A stretch of 44,669 bases of DNA, taken from the NCBI GenBank assembly GCA_015657535.1, contig JADHZB010001658.1, positions 9,288 through 53,956 on the forward strand, read 5' to 3'. Below the pieces are notes generated by a model, which did not search any database, had not been told where the DNA came from, and worked only from the letters and a program-made list of their open reading frames with translations. A program made the translations under genes and the position numbers. Shown one piece after another: positions 1-12,600 of the stretch. Every line of letters begins with the position of its first letter. Position 1 is the first letter of the stretch. The stretch comes from Nephromyces sp. MM_2019. Taxonomy: Eukaryota > Apicomplexa > Aconoidasida > Nephromycida.

Positions 1-772
1 CATACACCACTAGGCAATTCTAGAAGAACAGCCAGATGCTCGAGAAATGATGCTTGAAATGAGGGTTAGTCATAACTATAAATAGCTATTTCTTCTTCCT
101 CATTTCAACGTCCAGGCACAGTGCAAGCATATAGATTATATTATATGCCTAGATGGCTCATAGAACACGATGATATCATAATAACCTATTAGATACTGAA
201 CTAAATACACAGGATAGTAACATTGAAGATATCAACCGACTGGATACATTTATTTGATATTTCGAAATGGAACATTTACCTCGATATAAAAAATTAGCAT
301 TGTGAAAATCAGCGCCCGTAGCAAATCATAGAAACTGCTACAGTCAAAACATATATATAGCATCAGATTATATTTACTCTTTTTTCATCAACGTGTTGAT
401 TAGCAGCAGATGTATATACATCTCCAACTAATCAACAACACAGATGAGCTGGGAAAAGTATAGATCATCCTGTTGCTTTGCATCCAAAACTTTTAATCAC
501 TGCCTTTACTATGCTAAATTACAAAGTAAATCGTGGATCATGTTAGTGCAATATTAACATGTTAGTAAATAATGTAGTACTAGTGCAACAATATTGCAAT
601 CTCAAATTATCACTCGTGCAATACAAATATACATGAGCGAAAAAAAGATTATCAGCTGGATAAAAAAGATTTTAGGAGTATCTTTGTGTTGATGTGAACA
701 TTCCACTACTTTTTCAAAGATCTAATTCAAGAAAGTTTACTTGTAGCAATCTGAAAAAGTGTGATATCTTAC

Positions 773-2039
773 TTGAGCCAGGCTTTTCTACCTCACGTAC
801 AACGTGAGTCATTCCAGCCTTGTAGCCATAAAAGGCAGTGAAATGAGGAGGCTTAGACGGATCATCCTTAGGGAAGGACTTAACTGAAAATTGAACAATA
901 TCAAAAAAATGTTGACTGGCTAGAAAATAACAATTCCCACTGCATAACTGAATCTAATCGCAGACAAAATACCAACGTTACGCCTCTAGGAATCAATCAC
1001 GGTAATTATATATTTCATGGACTGCAACCGTAAAGGAGATTCATATGCTGCTGCAAATGCAAGATGCTACCCCGCTACACAATACACTAAAAACATAACT
1101 TGGCCCCCAAAAAATGTCTACTAGAAGATTTACCAATACCTTAAGAATGGTAATGAATACTTTCAGTTAAATATACGAACTGAAAGATCAGACAGCAAAA
1201 TTCCTGCAAGTGAATATAGCCCCATCACATAGTTTGGAAGATATCTTGCCAGATACTAAGCGAGTAATGAAGCAACATACTCGGCCATCTAATAACAACA
1301 GTAATCAGGCAACCCACACGCGTGAATTCGTATTACGAGAGGAGAGCGCAGCAGATAATCGATCTCAGTCCCAACTACCTGCCGTAAAGGCATTTCATCC
1401 AAGAGAGGTAAAGCAATAATGCCGGGTCAAACGGTCAGTAAAATACGATAGAATACCTTAGACTTTCATCTAACCACTTTCCTATGCTACAACAGGGGAA
1501 AGCATTATAATAAAACAGCATCGAAACATCGTAAAGAGGCAATCATTCAGAGGGCAAAAGATCACAGTGGAATAAAAATTCAACGCAATTTATGGGTAAG
1601 AAGATAACTGACATAAAGAAGTACCCCGCAAAGCAGAACACGAGCCCCAGTCTCATTTTCAAATCAAGGCACAAAAGTCAGATATAATTCCTAAGTTTCT
1701 ACGACAGGATCTGGACACGCACAGAAAACAAGCCTAAGAACTTACACACACTCATGCAATAAAAACACTACTTATCATCTTCCTACGTATCACAACTTAA
1801 ACCCCTGCGAGATATCAAAGGTACCAAACAGAACAAACCTCTACGCCTCTCTGTCAATATATCACCCAAAAGAAATTAAAAAACTTCTACCCATCCAGGC
1901 AATTTCAAAATAAACCGCCAGGAATAAGTTCAAACAGCAGCATCGGCAACGTACCTTTTCCACGATGCCTCTTGCAACGCTTTCGTGGTAAAAAGCCAAG
2001 AGACCCATGCCTGGGCCTCTCAAACTTCCTGTGCGACAT
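773..2039 (-). CDS. RPL3: Cytosolic 60S ribosomal protein L3, 5' part (partial)
   Basis: Large-subunit protein uL3, which helps shape the peptidyl-transferase region of the cytosolic ribosome. Two exons are visible on the minus strand. Exon 1 (2039-1955) starts with ATG and reads [16 protein letters not shown] then a basic stretch ending RHRGK, before a GTACGT donor in phase 1. Exon 2 (883-773) follows a TTTTCAG acceptor and reads [20 protein letters not shown] then [17 protein letters not shown], before a GTAAGA donor in phase 1. This is the highly conserved eukaryotic L3 N-terminus (about 66 of roughly 390 residues), and the phases match. The next exon is not found in bases 1-772, so the gene continues beyond the left edge through an intron longer than 770 nt. 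Identification is very secure; only the upstream UTR and promoter are unclear. Confidence 0.95.
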
Positions 2040-2285
2040 ACTTTCGAACTCAGATGATTATATCCGAAAATCGAAGGTATAATACATATGCTGCCCCCTT
2101 TTGGAAAGCAGCCTATAGACGGATAAGAACGAAAGAAGTGCCTCCACCGCACTGGCGGGGAGGAAGAAGATGAAGAGAAACCAAAGGCATCAGCCGATTG
2201 CAAGCGGGTGACTTCTAAGTTTGGGGGTCCGGGAGCTACATAGCCAGACGCTGTGAGCACACCCGCGGCAGAGCAATGTTGAGAA

Positions 2286-2294
2286 GCATGCATG
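2286..2294. promoter_or_regulatory. GCATGC palindrome upstream of RPL3
   Basis: The palindromic core GCATGC (with a following ATG) lies about 250 nt upstream of the RPL3 start codon, in a stretch noticeably more GC-rich than its surroundings (about 2,100-2,450). GCATGC-type motifs are known upstream of ribosomal protein genes in coccidians. The flanking bases match that consensus on one side only, and the same hexamer occurs elsewhere in the window, so a regulatory role is only an inference. Confidence 0.25.
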
Positions 2295-2547
2295 GAAGAT
2301 GGTTGACATAGGAAGAATAGCCTTCAGTATAACTCTGGAGGAGACGCTGGGGGGTTTAGCCCCGCGGTTTGCTTCAGCTGGCATCTTCCTGGTGTCCGCA
2401 CAATATGACTCCATATGAAAAGCGTCCTGAATCTCGCTGTCGCGGCTACTTCGTAGCGCAGATGAAGGTTGCCTGGTTGGTGTGTTGCTTGAATAAATAA
2501 CAGTAACCAATTACTTGGTAGCTACAAAGCCTCTAGTGAGGTGTGTG

Positions 2548-2708
2548 CGAAGAGACTCACTAACATCATATGCGTGCATAGACCTTATAACACTGTGTGC
2601 GCACATAGAGCCTCTAACAAAAAGTCTATGCATAGAGCTTCTAACAGGACACTATGCATAGAACCTCTAACATGGAGACTACGCATAGACCCTCTAACCT
2701 CGTGTGTG
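2548..2708. repeat. Degenerate minisatellite, about 26-29 nt unit, six copies
   Basis: Six imperfect tandem copies share a core like GCATAGAGCCTCTAACA followed by a variable 7-12 nt tail ending in TAT or TGTGC. Copy length varies between about 25 and 29 nt. The short reading frames on both strands across this stretch are products of the repeat and are not annotated. It lies upstream of RPL3, outside any recognised gene. Confidence 0.75.
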
Positions 2709-5700
2709 CATATTTTCCCACGTGTACGCCAACCAGTGTGCGCGTGTTCGTCTACATATATGATGACCTGTGCGTTGGTGTAACAGATATTTGCGACTAT
2801 CCTCATATATTTCGGCTGTTAAAGCATTGTTATATCCGCATCTACTAGTTATCTCGGAGTATATCCATGAACGAGAGTTTGGGCATTGGCAAAATCGATG
2901 ACCCTTGCATGTAAGGCAATCTATTCTGTTGCGAAGAATAAGCTCGCTTCCACACGTAGGCTCATAGAGCATAAGCTATCCCCAAAATAGAGGATTTATT
3001 TATTCTAGAACAGTCTCTATGTGTAGGATATTATAATTTTTTCAGTGATAAGCAAATATTTTCTCCTGATAAAAATTCATCTTAGTTCTTCGTATTTTGT
3101 CTCTGCTCCAAGATGAGTCTGCATCGTTGGTTTAAGCTAGTCGGCACTTTTTTCATATCTTATGACTTATTAACTTGCGAGTTGTAGAAATGAGTAACCT
3201 TGACCAGGATAATTGCGGATAGCCTTTTGTTTAAGGTTTTTTCATCATGAACCTGCCTTTTTTCTTGTTGACATTACATACATTTAAAATAGTTAAGACA
3301 AATTGTTTAGTACTAATCAAGGGCAGGTATGTGTGTATTCTAGTCTTGTATGAACCATAAGGTCTCTTTGTATGTAGGACTCGCGAATTCTTGCAGGTGG
3401 GAAGCATAACTTGTAAAAGCACTGCAACTATAGAATTATGGTTAACTAGATTAAACTGGGAGCTAAATGGCCTGAAAGGTTAGATATGTATGTTTAAGCT
3501 TCATGACGCAATTTTGATGCAGGTTACAGTATGTGTGCTCACTTCGAAACTATTCAACTTCTCTTCAGATTTCGCTTCTTGGGGTAATTTCATAAACCGC
3601 TGGAAGTGATAACTAAATAGATGATGCGTTAGTTGTGAGCTATTAGGCTTTTGCACAACATTTTTGTTAATATTCATAGCTTAGAGCAAAATTTTTAGGC
3701 TTCAAAATATATGATGAATCACAAAAAAAGGTTGGGGATTCATGGTCGCTCTGTCTTATTTTGTAATAATTCAAAATTTTTTTCCATGCAACCTTTTATC
3801 AAAATGAAAAATTGTTCGTCTGCAAGAATAGCCCGTTTCGCTGGCGTGCTAGTGTGCCTTGAGCGATTTATATGATTTATTCGCCATCTCGGCGGGTGAT
3901 TTCATCATTTGCGGTAGTGTAGTATTTCTGGAGTATATGATACTCTCATTCGAGCATTAGCTCATAACTTCAAGAACCTCATTATTTTGCGGTTAACCCA
4001 TGATGTTCAAGTTTTATTTCGTCAGTTTGCTGCGGCGCTAACAAAAGGACGAAATAGATTACACTACCAAGGGTTAACTATGATACTGCTCTTCCAAGGT
4101 ATATAATCCCAAGTCATAGACGGCAGGGTAAACTTCGTGAAGTCGTGAGCATACGACGCTTAATACACACTTATCGTCGCAAAATTTGGGCACAAAGTAT
4201 TGAAACTATAAGAACACAAGCTTTTAACCCCCGCATATACATGCTTATGCCGGGCATAATCACTATTTTTCGTTTTCATTGCATTTATTGCGCCAGCAGC
4301 ACCGCAGGGCCACCTTTTTTGTTTCGTAATTCCTACCAAATTTCATGCAGACAGTCTTTGCTCTTTTATGGGTATTTCGCCGCAGGATTATATTAGGAGT
4401 TGATGGGAAATTAAAACGTAACTAATGCGTACAAACAGTTGAAAACACAAATGAAGCGTTGAATTAGTCCTATTCAAAGACTTTCTATTTGGATGGAAAA
4501 TAAGTCATTTTCTGAGTACCCCGTTACAGTGCCATCCTTTTAAAAAAACTTATTAATACTATAGAACCTCTATGTGCTTTTTTAGTTTTTATGAATGTGC
4601 ACTTATGCGTATAATTGTCTACTTAGTAAAGGGTATGCATTTGTTGCAAAATACTCCAGGAATCCCACCGGTCGTGACATAGTTACACAAAACGATCATG
4701 CAGTGCTAAAGGCTCCTTTTAAGCGAAATTTCTGCTGGGCACCATTCTGCATTATGGAAAATGAGAATGCATATACTATGTGTATGCTAGTCAAAATAGA
4801 CAAACATCATCCAGAATTTAGAATGAAGAGTAGCAAGACTATGTTACTGCGTGTATTTCGGTTGAAGTGTCCGCGTGTATTCTTTCGATGTAAGTTTTTA
4901 TCTAGATACATACATGACAATAAGTCTGACTTGCTTTAGAGTCTTTTTCGCGCTCCATGGGGCTGGATTTGGCATGCATGGTTATGAGGAAATAACGGGG
5001 CTTTGCTTCATTTCATCATAATGCCATGGAATCTCCTTAAACCACTTGCTAGGTTCACAGGCGCTACGGCGTTGAAGCCAACGTGCTCCTTATATGAGGA
5101 TGTCGCAATAAAGTTGCTCATTCAAAATCGAGTTAAAAAACTCACGCACGGGGGCAAACTGCTACGATAAATTTAATAAAAAAATTTGTTTTTACTACTA
5201 TAGTACGATATAAAATGTCATATCCTTATTGTGAGCCAACTTAGCCTCAGTATATATATCCAGAACATGGAGTTTCAGCAATCCACACATATGCTGAATG
5301 CCAATTAGCTTCGTATTGGTGAGCCGCGAAAAACGGTGCGATTATCAGCGTGTCTCTATCATGAAATGCAGCAATATTTGAATGGCAAATCAAATTTTTT
5401 GAAGGAACTATTTTACTGGCTGTTACTATAGCACGAAAAGTTGGTAGAAATATTAACCGTGTACCTTTGTGTGCGCCATGTGTTTAGCTTAAAAATATTA
5501 AACTGTTTCCTATCTTTTGCAAGCCAGGAAAAGCAAGCTGTTGCAACGCTGCAAACGCTATACAGCTTGACAGGGCAAATGTAGTCAGCTGCACAGAAAA
5601 AAGCGGCAATTTCATCACTGAAAAAAAAGATTTCTAATTTTGATTCACAAGGCGTAAATGTAGAAATTCTTGAAGACTATTTTCTGAAAAAGAAAAGCTG

Positions 5701-5880
5701 CACAGGAGTGTCTCAAAGCTGTATGCCTTTGGAGGGATGTGATGCTTGCTGTCGAAATACACTGCATATCTTTATGATTTAAATCACTGCTCTATTCTAT
5801 AGGCAGTACTATTTATGCATAATAATAGTGACGATTATTGCTTTACTCCGTGTACACGCTGCAAGCTTCAGATACTCTAG
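2709..5880. other. Intergenic stretch with no gene recognised
   Basis: About 3.2 kb of AT-rich sequence. Open frames are short; the longest on the plus strand (4595-4939, 114 codons) has no recognisable motif, low-complexity neighbours and no clear splice partners. No tRNA-like T-arm, snRNA or long inverted repeat was seen. Presumably intergenic, but a rapidly evolving multi-exon gene with small exons cannot be excluded. Confidence 0.5.
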
Positions 5881-6388
5881 TTCATTGCTTTAAGTGGCAT
5901 GCCGCCAGATCGTGAAGATGCTGCAATAGACGATTGGAATGAACACTTATGGAAGAAACTCGATATGTTTTACATAAAGAAACCAAATTTTCCAATATTT
6001 GACAAGAGAAAAACCTTTTGAGTCTTCTACTGTATGCACCTTTTTTCTCCGATCTAAGCAAGAAATTAAGGATAGTTGGTAAGCTGTGAGCTTCTCATTT
6101 ATAAAAACTCGTTGCAAAATATAATTTATTTATATTGATTTGCTATTTCTTATCTTAATTATAAAATTTATTCAAATTACTCCTGCGTGGCATGTAAATT
6201 AAAGTAAAGAAAATTTTAGCAAGCAAATTAGCACATGAGCATCTTAACGAACTGAGATAGCTATAGGATTGTAAGTGTCTGCTACCTGCTTTTTCACGAA
6301 CAGATTAGGCAGTAACGCAGATATGCTCTTCTTGATGGCTGTAACCCTGCAAAAATTTAGTACTGTATTCTTGTTTGTGTGCTTGTGA
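5881..6388 (+). CDS. Possible exon pair of an unrecognised gene (with apparent frameshift)
   Basis: I do not recognise the product. A frame opens after an acceptor ending CTCTAG at 5880 and reads FIALSGMPPDREDAAIDDWN followed by EHLWKKLDMFYIKKPNF, which has ordinary soluble-protein composition. It stops at a TGA ending at 6021. The overlapping frame is open through REKPFESSTVCTFFLRSKQ to a consensus GTAAGCT donor after 6078. The switch falls at a run of five A (about 6009-6013), so a one-base homopolymer error or a true frameshift would explain both halves. A phase-compatible terminal exon could be 6313-6388 (NADMLFLMAVTLQKF, stop TGA). Upstream exons are not identified. Coordinates are a guess at exon limits, not a finished model. 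Confidence 0.28.
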
Positions 6389-7596
6389 TAGAATAGGAGC
6401 CTGCCATTGACTCTCTTGTTTCAAATTTGCTCATGCGGCTATCTAAAATATATTAGGGACTCTCAACCATTACTTCTTTAACAAAGTAAAGCAATCGGGG
6501 AGTTTCTAAATATGTTCAATATAGGTATATCATAAAGTATTCCATAATAAACGCCGAAAAACATTGAATTCATAGCATTCTAAGTACAATACAGGCATCA
6601 TGAATGCAGTCGTTAATAATCTCCTAAAAACTTTGAATTGATAGCATTTTTTAGTTTCCTAAGGAACAGTAACCTGCTCTTAAACGATTATACCTCAAAC
6701 CAGCTTATATATCCAAAAATATTTGGCACCAATGATACGCGCGAGAAAAAAATATAGTGAGGCTTCTGTGACAAAGCGCGAATAGTACTGCCTGTCTTTT
6801 AAACTGTAGATGTATCAACTCGGTATGTTGAATGCCAATGAACTAAGTTGCATAGGAGTTCCTGGGTAAAGCAAATTTCTGTTTACTGTGAAGTGCAATC
6901 GTACTGTTTTTCTTGAGCTTTTCTCAAGTTAGGTGCTTCAAGGGGGATGGGAATGCCATGCAAAACTGCTTAGAAAATAAAAAAGCTACAAAATACCTTA
7001 ATGAATTATATTTTTTCATCTCTAAAAACAAATTCATGGAGGCGGCACATGAATTATGAAATTTCGGTCCGAGTAGCTTCATTAATTTTCTGGTAACAGA
7101 GTTTGCCATGCGAGAATGATAAGAAGAGGGGGAAAATTCCAATTTATAACTTCTTAGTATTACTGTCACAAAAGTATAGCTACTCCCACAGTTGCTTAGA
7201 CATACTGCTATTTCTGCCCGTGATCAATGCTTTTCCTTCCGCTCTTGCGATTTTTTTTAATGTCCATACTTTTATTATACTTTTCTTTAGCTTATTGAAC
7301 CAATAGCATCTGCTGCTTTCCTTTCACTTCTTGAACCTGTAGAATGGTACTATCCCAAAGCTTCTGTTTGAAAAGTAAATTTCATATACCTAGACAAAGT
7401 TTGAATATAGCCCTAGGCTGTCAGAAATACTCGGTTCTAGCCGTATCAGCCGGAATTTTTTGTTGCGAAGGCAAGCGAGGTTTGCGTTCAAAGGTGGTTG
7501 AGAGACCACCCAAAAAAATTTTTACCGCTTTAATTTTCGAAATTATCAAAAAGATTTTAGTAGCATGAACTGTGGGAAAATGTGCTCTCACAGTAG

Positions 7597-7891
7597 TGCT
7601 TTGTATCTCTATTAATGTTTATTTACAAACCCTCGTGGATTCATCTGTTTGGAGCGCCAGTTGGTCAGCATGACTCCGACTCAGCTGCAAGCCAGTACAG
7701 GGGTCACGTAGGTCGCAGTGCATTCAGCATGTGAAGACAACTTGTCTGCACAGATTTGCCGCGTAACCTACAACGTGTGTGCAAGCTTTACACTTAAGAA
7801 GCTTGGCTTACCCTTCATTATCCGCTTCATATTAACAGTGTCCATACGTCGTCATTGTGTGTATGCCAGCCAAACCGTCATCTTCGTATAA
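7597..7891 (+). CDS. Possible ferlin-like exon pair (fragment)
   Basis: Exon 1 (7597-7707) ends at a GTAGGT donor and contains PSWIHLFGAPVG, then AASQYRGH. Exon 2 (7754-7891) begins after a CTGCACAG acceptor in the same phase and reads ICRVTYNVCASFTLKKLGLP before a TAA. The W-hydrophobic-LxGxP segment followed about 20 residues on by a YRG motif resembles the conserved region around the FerB domain of ferlins, calcium-responsive C2-domain membrane-fusion proteins that apicomplexans have. The match is short and made from memory, and the intron would be only 46 nt. No C2 domains were recognised nearby. It could equally be an unrelated gene; treat the family as a hypothesis. Confidence 0.3.
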
Positions 7892-8410
7892 TCACACTCT
7901 TAGCATGAGCATAGATTGAAGAGTCTGCTTGAGCTATCGTTTATGTGTGTGTACACACCCATAAGTTTCTAAACGCTCTACATCGTCACCCTTTCCTCCT
8001 TTTCCATATATGAGCATTCTATTTATCTGCTTGCTCTTTTCGTTGCTTAATATACAGTATACGTACATACATGCATCATGCGCTAACTTTGCCCCTTTGC
8101 ATCCCTGCCATTATCGCTGCTTATTACCCGCGGTAGTTTTATTTTCTGTCTTCACAGCCACGTGTTTACCTCCTGTTTCTACTACGGGTTTTTCACCGCT
8201 GACTTCTGTTCATTAGTGTCTTTTTTGGAAATTTTAGCAGTAAACGGGAGCTCACTGCTTCCCTTAGACCCTCTTAAAGGATGCTGTGAGATGATGCTAA
8301 AAAGTCTCTGGGTATATCTCGCTTTTCTAGACCTGGGAAGGATGAGGCATGCCGTAACACCTTTTTCTTGACGGTAATTCTTCATCAGAAAAAGAAAATT
8401 AGGTCTTCAC

Positions 8411-8646
8411 ATGTGTGTTAAGTTGTTTATACAATCGAATCGCGGACTGGTTAAAGTTATCCGTCATTTTGAGAACGGAGCGATGCTATCTTCCTTGAGA
8501 TCCACACTTGGCCATCAAATCTACGGCATCAAAGCTGCATGTTTGGAAGAAACTTAGACTTGCTCGAGCGGCACATCTACACGGATGCCAGTGTGGAAAA
8601 TGTATCTACGCTGGAATGCCTAAGAACGCATTTCACGCTTTTCCTG
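8411..8646 (+). CDS. Possible unrecognised coding exon region
   Basis: From an ATG at 8411 the frame reads MCVKLFIQSNRGLVKVIRHF and on through NGAMLSSLRSTLGHQIYGIK to a TAG at about 8558. Two other plus frames are open across its second half and reach a consensus GTATGT donor after 8646, one with LDLLERHIYTDASVENV, the other with LHGCQCGKCIYAGMPKNAF. The stretch is more balanced in base composition than its surroundings, which suggests real coding sequence, but I cannot say which frame is used. An exon-like frame also ends near 8310 (NGSSLLPLDPLKGCCEMML). All might belong to one plus-strand gene together with the 7.6-7.9 kb exons. Confidence 0.25.
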
Positions 8647-9661
8647 GTATGTAGGCGTGATTTTAGAATTCGTCCTAGCAGGCATCCTGCAACACAGTAG
8701 TACAATATCTTTGTTAATATTATATCTAAGTTCTGGCGCGAAATTAACAGAATAGCTACTTCCTAATGCTTGATAACTTTGATTATATGGTGAAGAATTT
8801 GAATAATCTATCGAGCAAAAACTAAGAGGTTTGGCTTCAAGAATGTGAATGATGCTAGTGATCGCAAATGTCAGAAAGGAGTTTAAAAGAGGGAAAAAGC
8901 ATTTTAACATCATAATCAGCAAAGATGCAATTTTATTCCTTACACTTAATGGCCCCTATACATCTCTGAAGAAATAAAATTCTCCGCATTCAAATCAAGA
9001 ACTAGCCCTATATTTTTAGGAACTGTAATTTCTATTTCATCATGTGCCATCTTAGATAAAAAACACTCAGCAGTCTTTCTATTTAGAGGTTAATTCTGAG
9101 GTTTTCCCCTTTTTTTATATAGTTTAGTATTGCGGTAAAAGAATGCTGCATCTCCGCTTTGCTTCACGGTTAAATAATTGTGATTTGTTAGGAAAATGCG
9201 GAACCAGTCGCTGAATGTACTTTAGAGATACTAAACCAATGCTTATATCCATCATGCCTTTTCGCGAAATTTTTTTTATGCAGCTTTTTTGCTTAAAAAA
9301 TTATATTCATTGTAATTATGAGACATTTTGATGCTTATTTCCAAAGTGTGGACCTCGCAATTCTTCATGCTTTGCTGCTTTCTCAATTATCTGCTGCAAT
9401 TTTTTCCTGCCTGTTTATTCTTTTTACCAAAAAATCTCCGATATTCCTTCATACTGTAAATAGAAATCTTAGGCTAGAGTGCTATTATCCTTTTGCTTAC
9501 TAGGGGTTTTAACTTAACGCCTTTTTTTAACGAAGGCCTCAAGTCGATATCTCTTATCATTGTTTTCCTCTAGGAAATTTTTTCTGCCATAAAATCCCAA
9601 AACTTTCTCAGATTAATAGCAATAGCCTCCTTATAGCGTGCACTGATGCGTATGAGCTAAG

Positions 9662-12600
9662 ATGGCCCAAATCCCTTGGGAAGTGTTATCTTCAAGACCG
9701 GCAGAATATGTTGAATGCATGCGCATGATACGCAGCTGTGCGGCCTTTTTAAGGAAAACGCCTGCTTCAGAGATTCAAGGCTTAACTATTCAATTGGAGC
9801 AGATACTAGAAAATACTCAAAGCTGCAATGGTTTTCATAAGATAAACGCACGAGGAACTGTTCAGCTTCATCCATCCTTTCTAAGTGATCCTAACGTTGG
9901 AATCCACTCATACCTTTCTTTTTTTTTGCTAAAGTATGTTATATCTATGAACGAAGAATACTAAGCTGTACGTACTCGCCTCAAAGAGGGAAATTTGATG
10001 CATTTTAAGGGGGTTCAGGATAATTATCATTTTTTTTAAGATAAATCTTTTGAGGTATTATAGGGCCTTCATCAATTTTATTATAAACTCATTTATAGGC
10101 TTCAAGAAAGTATTGTGTAAAACCTGAGGCGTGTTTTTCAATGCGTTTATCGTTTGAATGTTTTGGTGAACAAAATTTCGTTGGTTATTCTAGAAAAATC
10201 CGTTTTTTGGCGTTGTGAACCTTAGGTTTAGCATGCAGTATGCATGGCTGAGCTTCTTTTTGTAGTGGTTTTGTGATAGATAAATTTGAGTTGCAAACTT
10301 CGCTTTTCTTGCGACTTTCTTGCTTTTTTTAATATTCTGATTAATTCGAAGCAAAATTTTATCCTTTTTATGAATTGGATGGTACTTTTTTTTCTATTAG
10401 TGTTTGTTAGGCTTTTAATATACCCATATTCTACTCAACTTACCTCACTCTTTTTGTGGGTGCTTTGATATTTGGTCAGCGCTTTCTTAAAGGTCTTTGA
10501 TACTGCCATGGGATTCGCTTCTTCATATGTTTTTCAAGTTTTTTGGCACACTCTAGCCAGCTGGAGCTTGCAATTTCTCTTTTTAAAGTTGCATTGCTTT
10601 CTTATGCAGATTTTTGCCAGAGTTTGAGGGCATTTGGGTGTCTTTTGGAAAGCCTCGTCTTCTAGGGCGTCTCGCCCATCTTCCTGACGCTGAGCAGTTT
10701 GGGTTTCTTTGTTGCGACATTCAAGTCGAAATTCTTGTCTTTAAGCCACTTCCTGGAACTTTGATTGGTGAGTAGTAGAAGTAATTTCGTATCAAAATGA
10801 TGAAGCTTATCTGAAGTTAAGAAGGTAGTTTCTTCTTTGATTCTTTGCTGGGTTTTCTGCCTTTCAGCTTTACTGTATTACTCATTCTGATCTTAATTCT
10901 ATTAATCTGCTAAAGTGAGGATTTTAAGGCAAAAAAAAGAAATCTTTGAGGAAGAGAAATGCAAAGAAAAATGTATTTTACTATTTTCTTTCATCTTATG
11001 CCCGTATGTACCTGTTTGCATCTTTTTTGTCATTCCCTCTTCATGTCGTGGTATGCATGCAACACTAGAACGAATATGATAATATATCGTTTCCTATAAG
11101 AAGTATTGCCTTAATAGAGATTGTAGAAAAAAACGAAAAAAACTATACACTCGCTGCCATTATCGCATAATTAGTGCTAGTTTTCAGGCTAAAGAGATTC
11201 TAAATTTAGAATCTAGTCGTTTGATAAGTCAGTTAACACACATACATATATACACGTATTAAAAAAAAACACGCATATATGCTCGTACACACAAAAACAA
11301 GAAAAATATTGAAATTAAAAAAATTAGCTTAACTACTCCTAGTTCCCGCAATCAAGAGGCTCTTTGATGAAATGTATATGTTTTATATGCTTATTTGATG
11401 AGGAAATCTGTTTCGCATGGTAGTCGGGATAGTGTTACACACTTGTTATTTCGCTAGTCTGTGGACGCAATAAACAGCTGTAGACATCTTAAAAAAGATG
11501 AAATCGCGGTGCCTTTTAGAGTTGGTGTGTGAGTCGTATTTAAATTGCTTTTTCACATCCAACACTGGATGTTGAGTCGAAATATATATATATGTAGAAC
11601 AGTCACTTTGAAATGAAGATTCATAAAGTTAGTACCTTTTGAAAATGCGATGTTTTTTCGCTTCTCTTCACTAGTGAGATTCATGCGATGAAAGAATCTT
11701 CTTTTTCTTTTGTTTATAGGCTTTATGGATTAAAGCGCAAGTTTAGGATTTTTTGTACTCGAAATGTATGTTTAGAAGGTATCATGATGTAAACTGGAAT
11801 GTAGTGAATTCACTAATTTATGTGTTTTAAGTGATAATATACCGTTGAAGATAGTCTTTTATAGAGTAAAGCTTCTTTGCTGCAATATATATATATATAT
11901 AATGGGGTATTATTATGCTTATTAATCTTTCAAAGCTATTATGAAAGCAAAAAATACGGTCGGTAAGTTGAAAGCTGCTGTATACTCCTTGAAACTGGCA
12001 AAATTTGTTTGCATGTGTGTATTATCGTGTTAAGATGCGTTGTTTAGGACTTAAAAGGTGTATTTCTCCTTTTTATAGCATGGATTCAATTGAAAATTCC
12101 CTAGTTTATAGCGTAAAATATTGAAGCGATGAAGTTTAACGAGAAAAAGAAGAGGAAGTTTCAAGAGGAAATACGGCTTTTATAGGAGTGAAGTTGTTTT
12201 TTTCGTCAAAAAATCCAAAGTGTTTGTGTTGCAGTTGGAGTGGTCAACTTAATCAGACCGACGCATATTGGCCTTCTGGTTAATGGCTTTTTAAATGCAA
12301 CCCTGGGAATTGCCAGTATACGGAAAGATTATGCTTATTCAAAAGTAAGTGTGTGTGTGTGTGTGTGTGCGTCTTGCCAGCTCAGCCTTGATGCTTATTA
12401 AGTATTATCTTTAGAATCCACCGAAATATATTGGCTTTTTAGTTACAGATAATGATGGAATTCTTTCCTTAATAAACGATTGCGATATGTAAAGCGATAG
12501 AGATGTATATACATGCACCTCTCTATTTGATCTTTACGCAAGTGCTTCGCTAGGAGTGTTTATGTTGCTTTCATTGAAATCTGGTGATGAGTGTGTGCTG

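Noticed and set aside
1862..2293. 143-codon minus-strand frame over the RPL3 start
   Set aside because: RPL3 exon 1 uses another frame with an unmistakable conserved N-terminus; this frame is a shadow.
4595..4939. 114-codon plus-strand frame
   Set aside because: No recognisable motif, no clear splice context, and AT-rich shadows of this length occur by chance in a 45-kb window.
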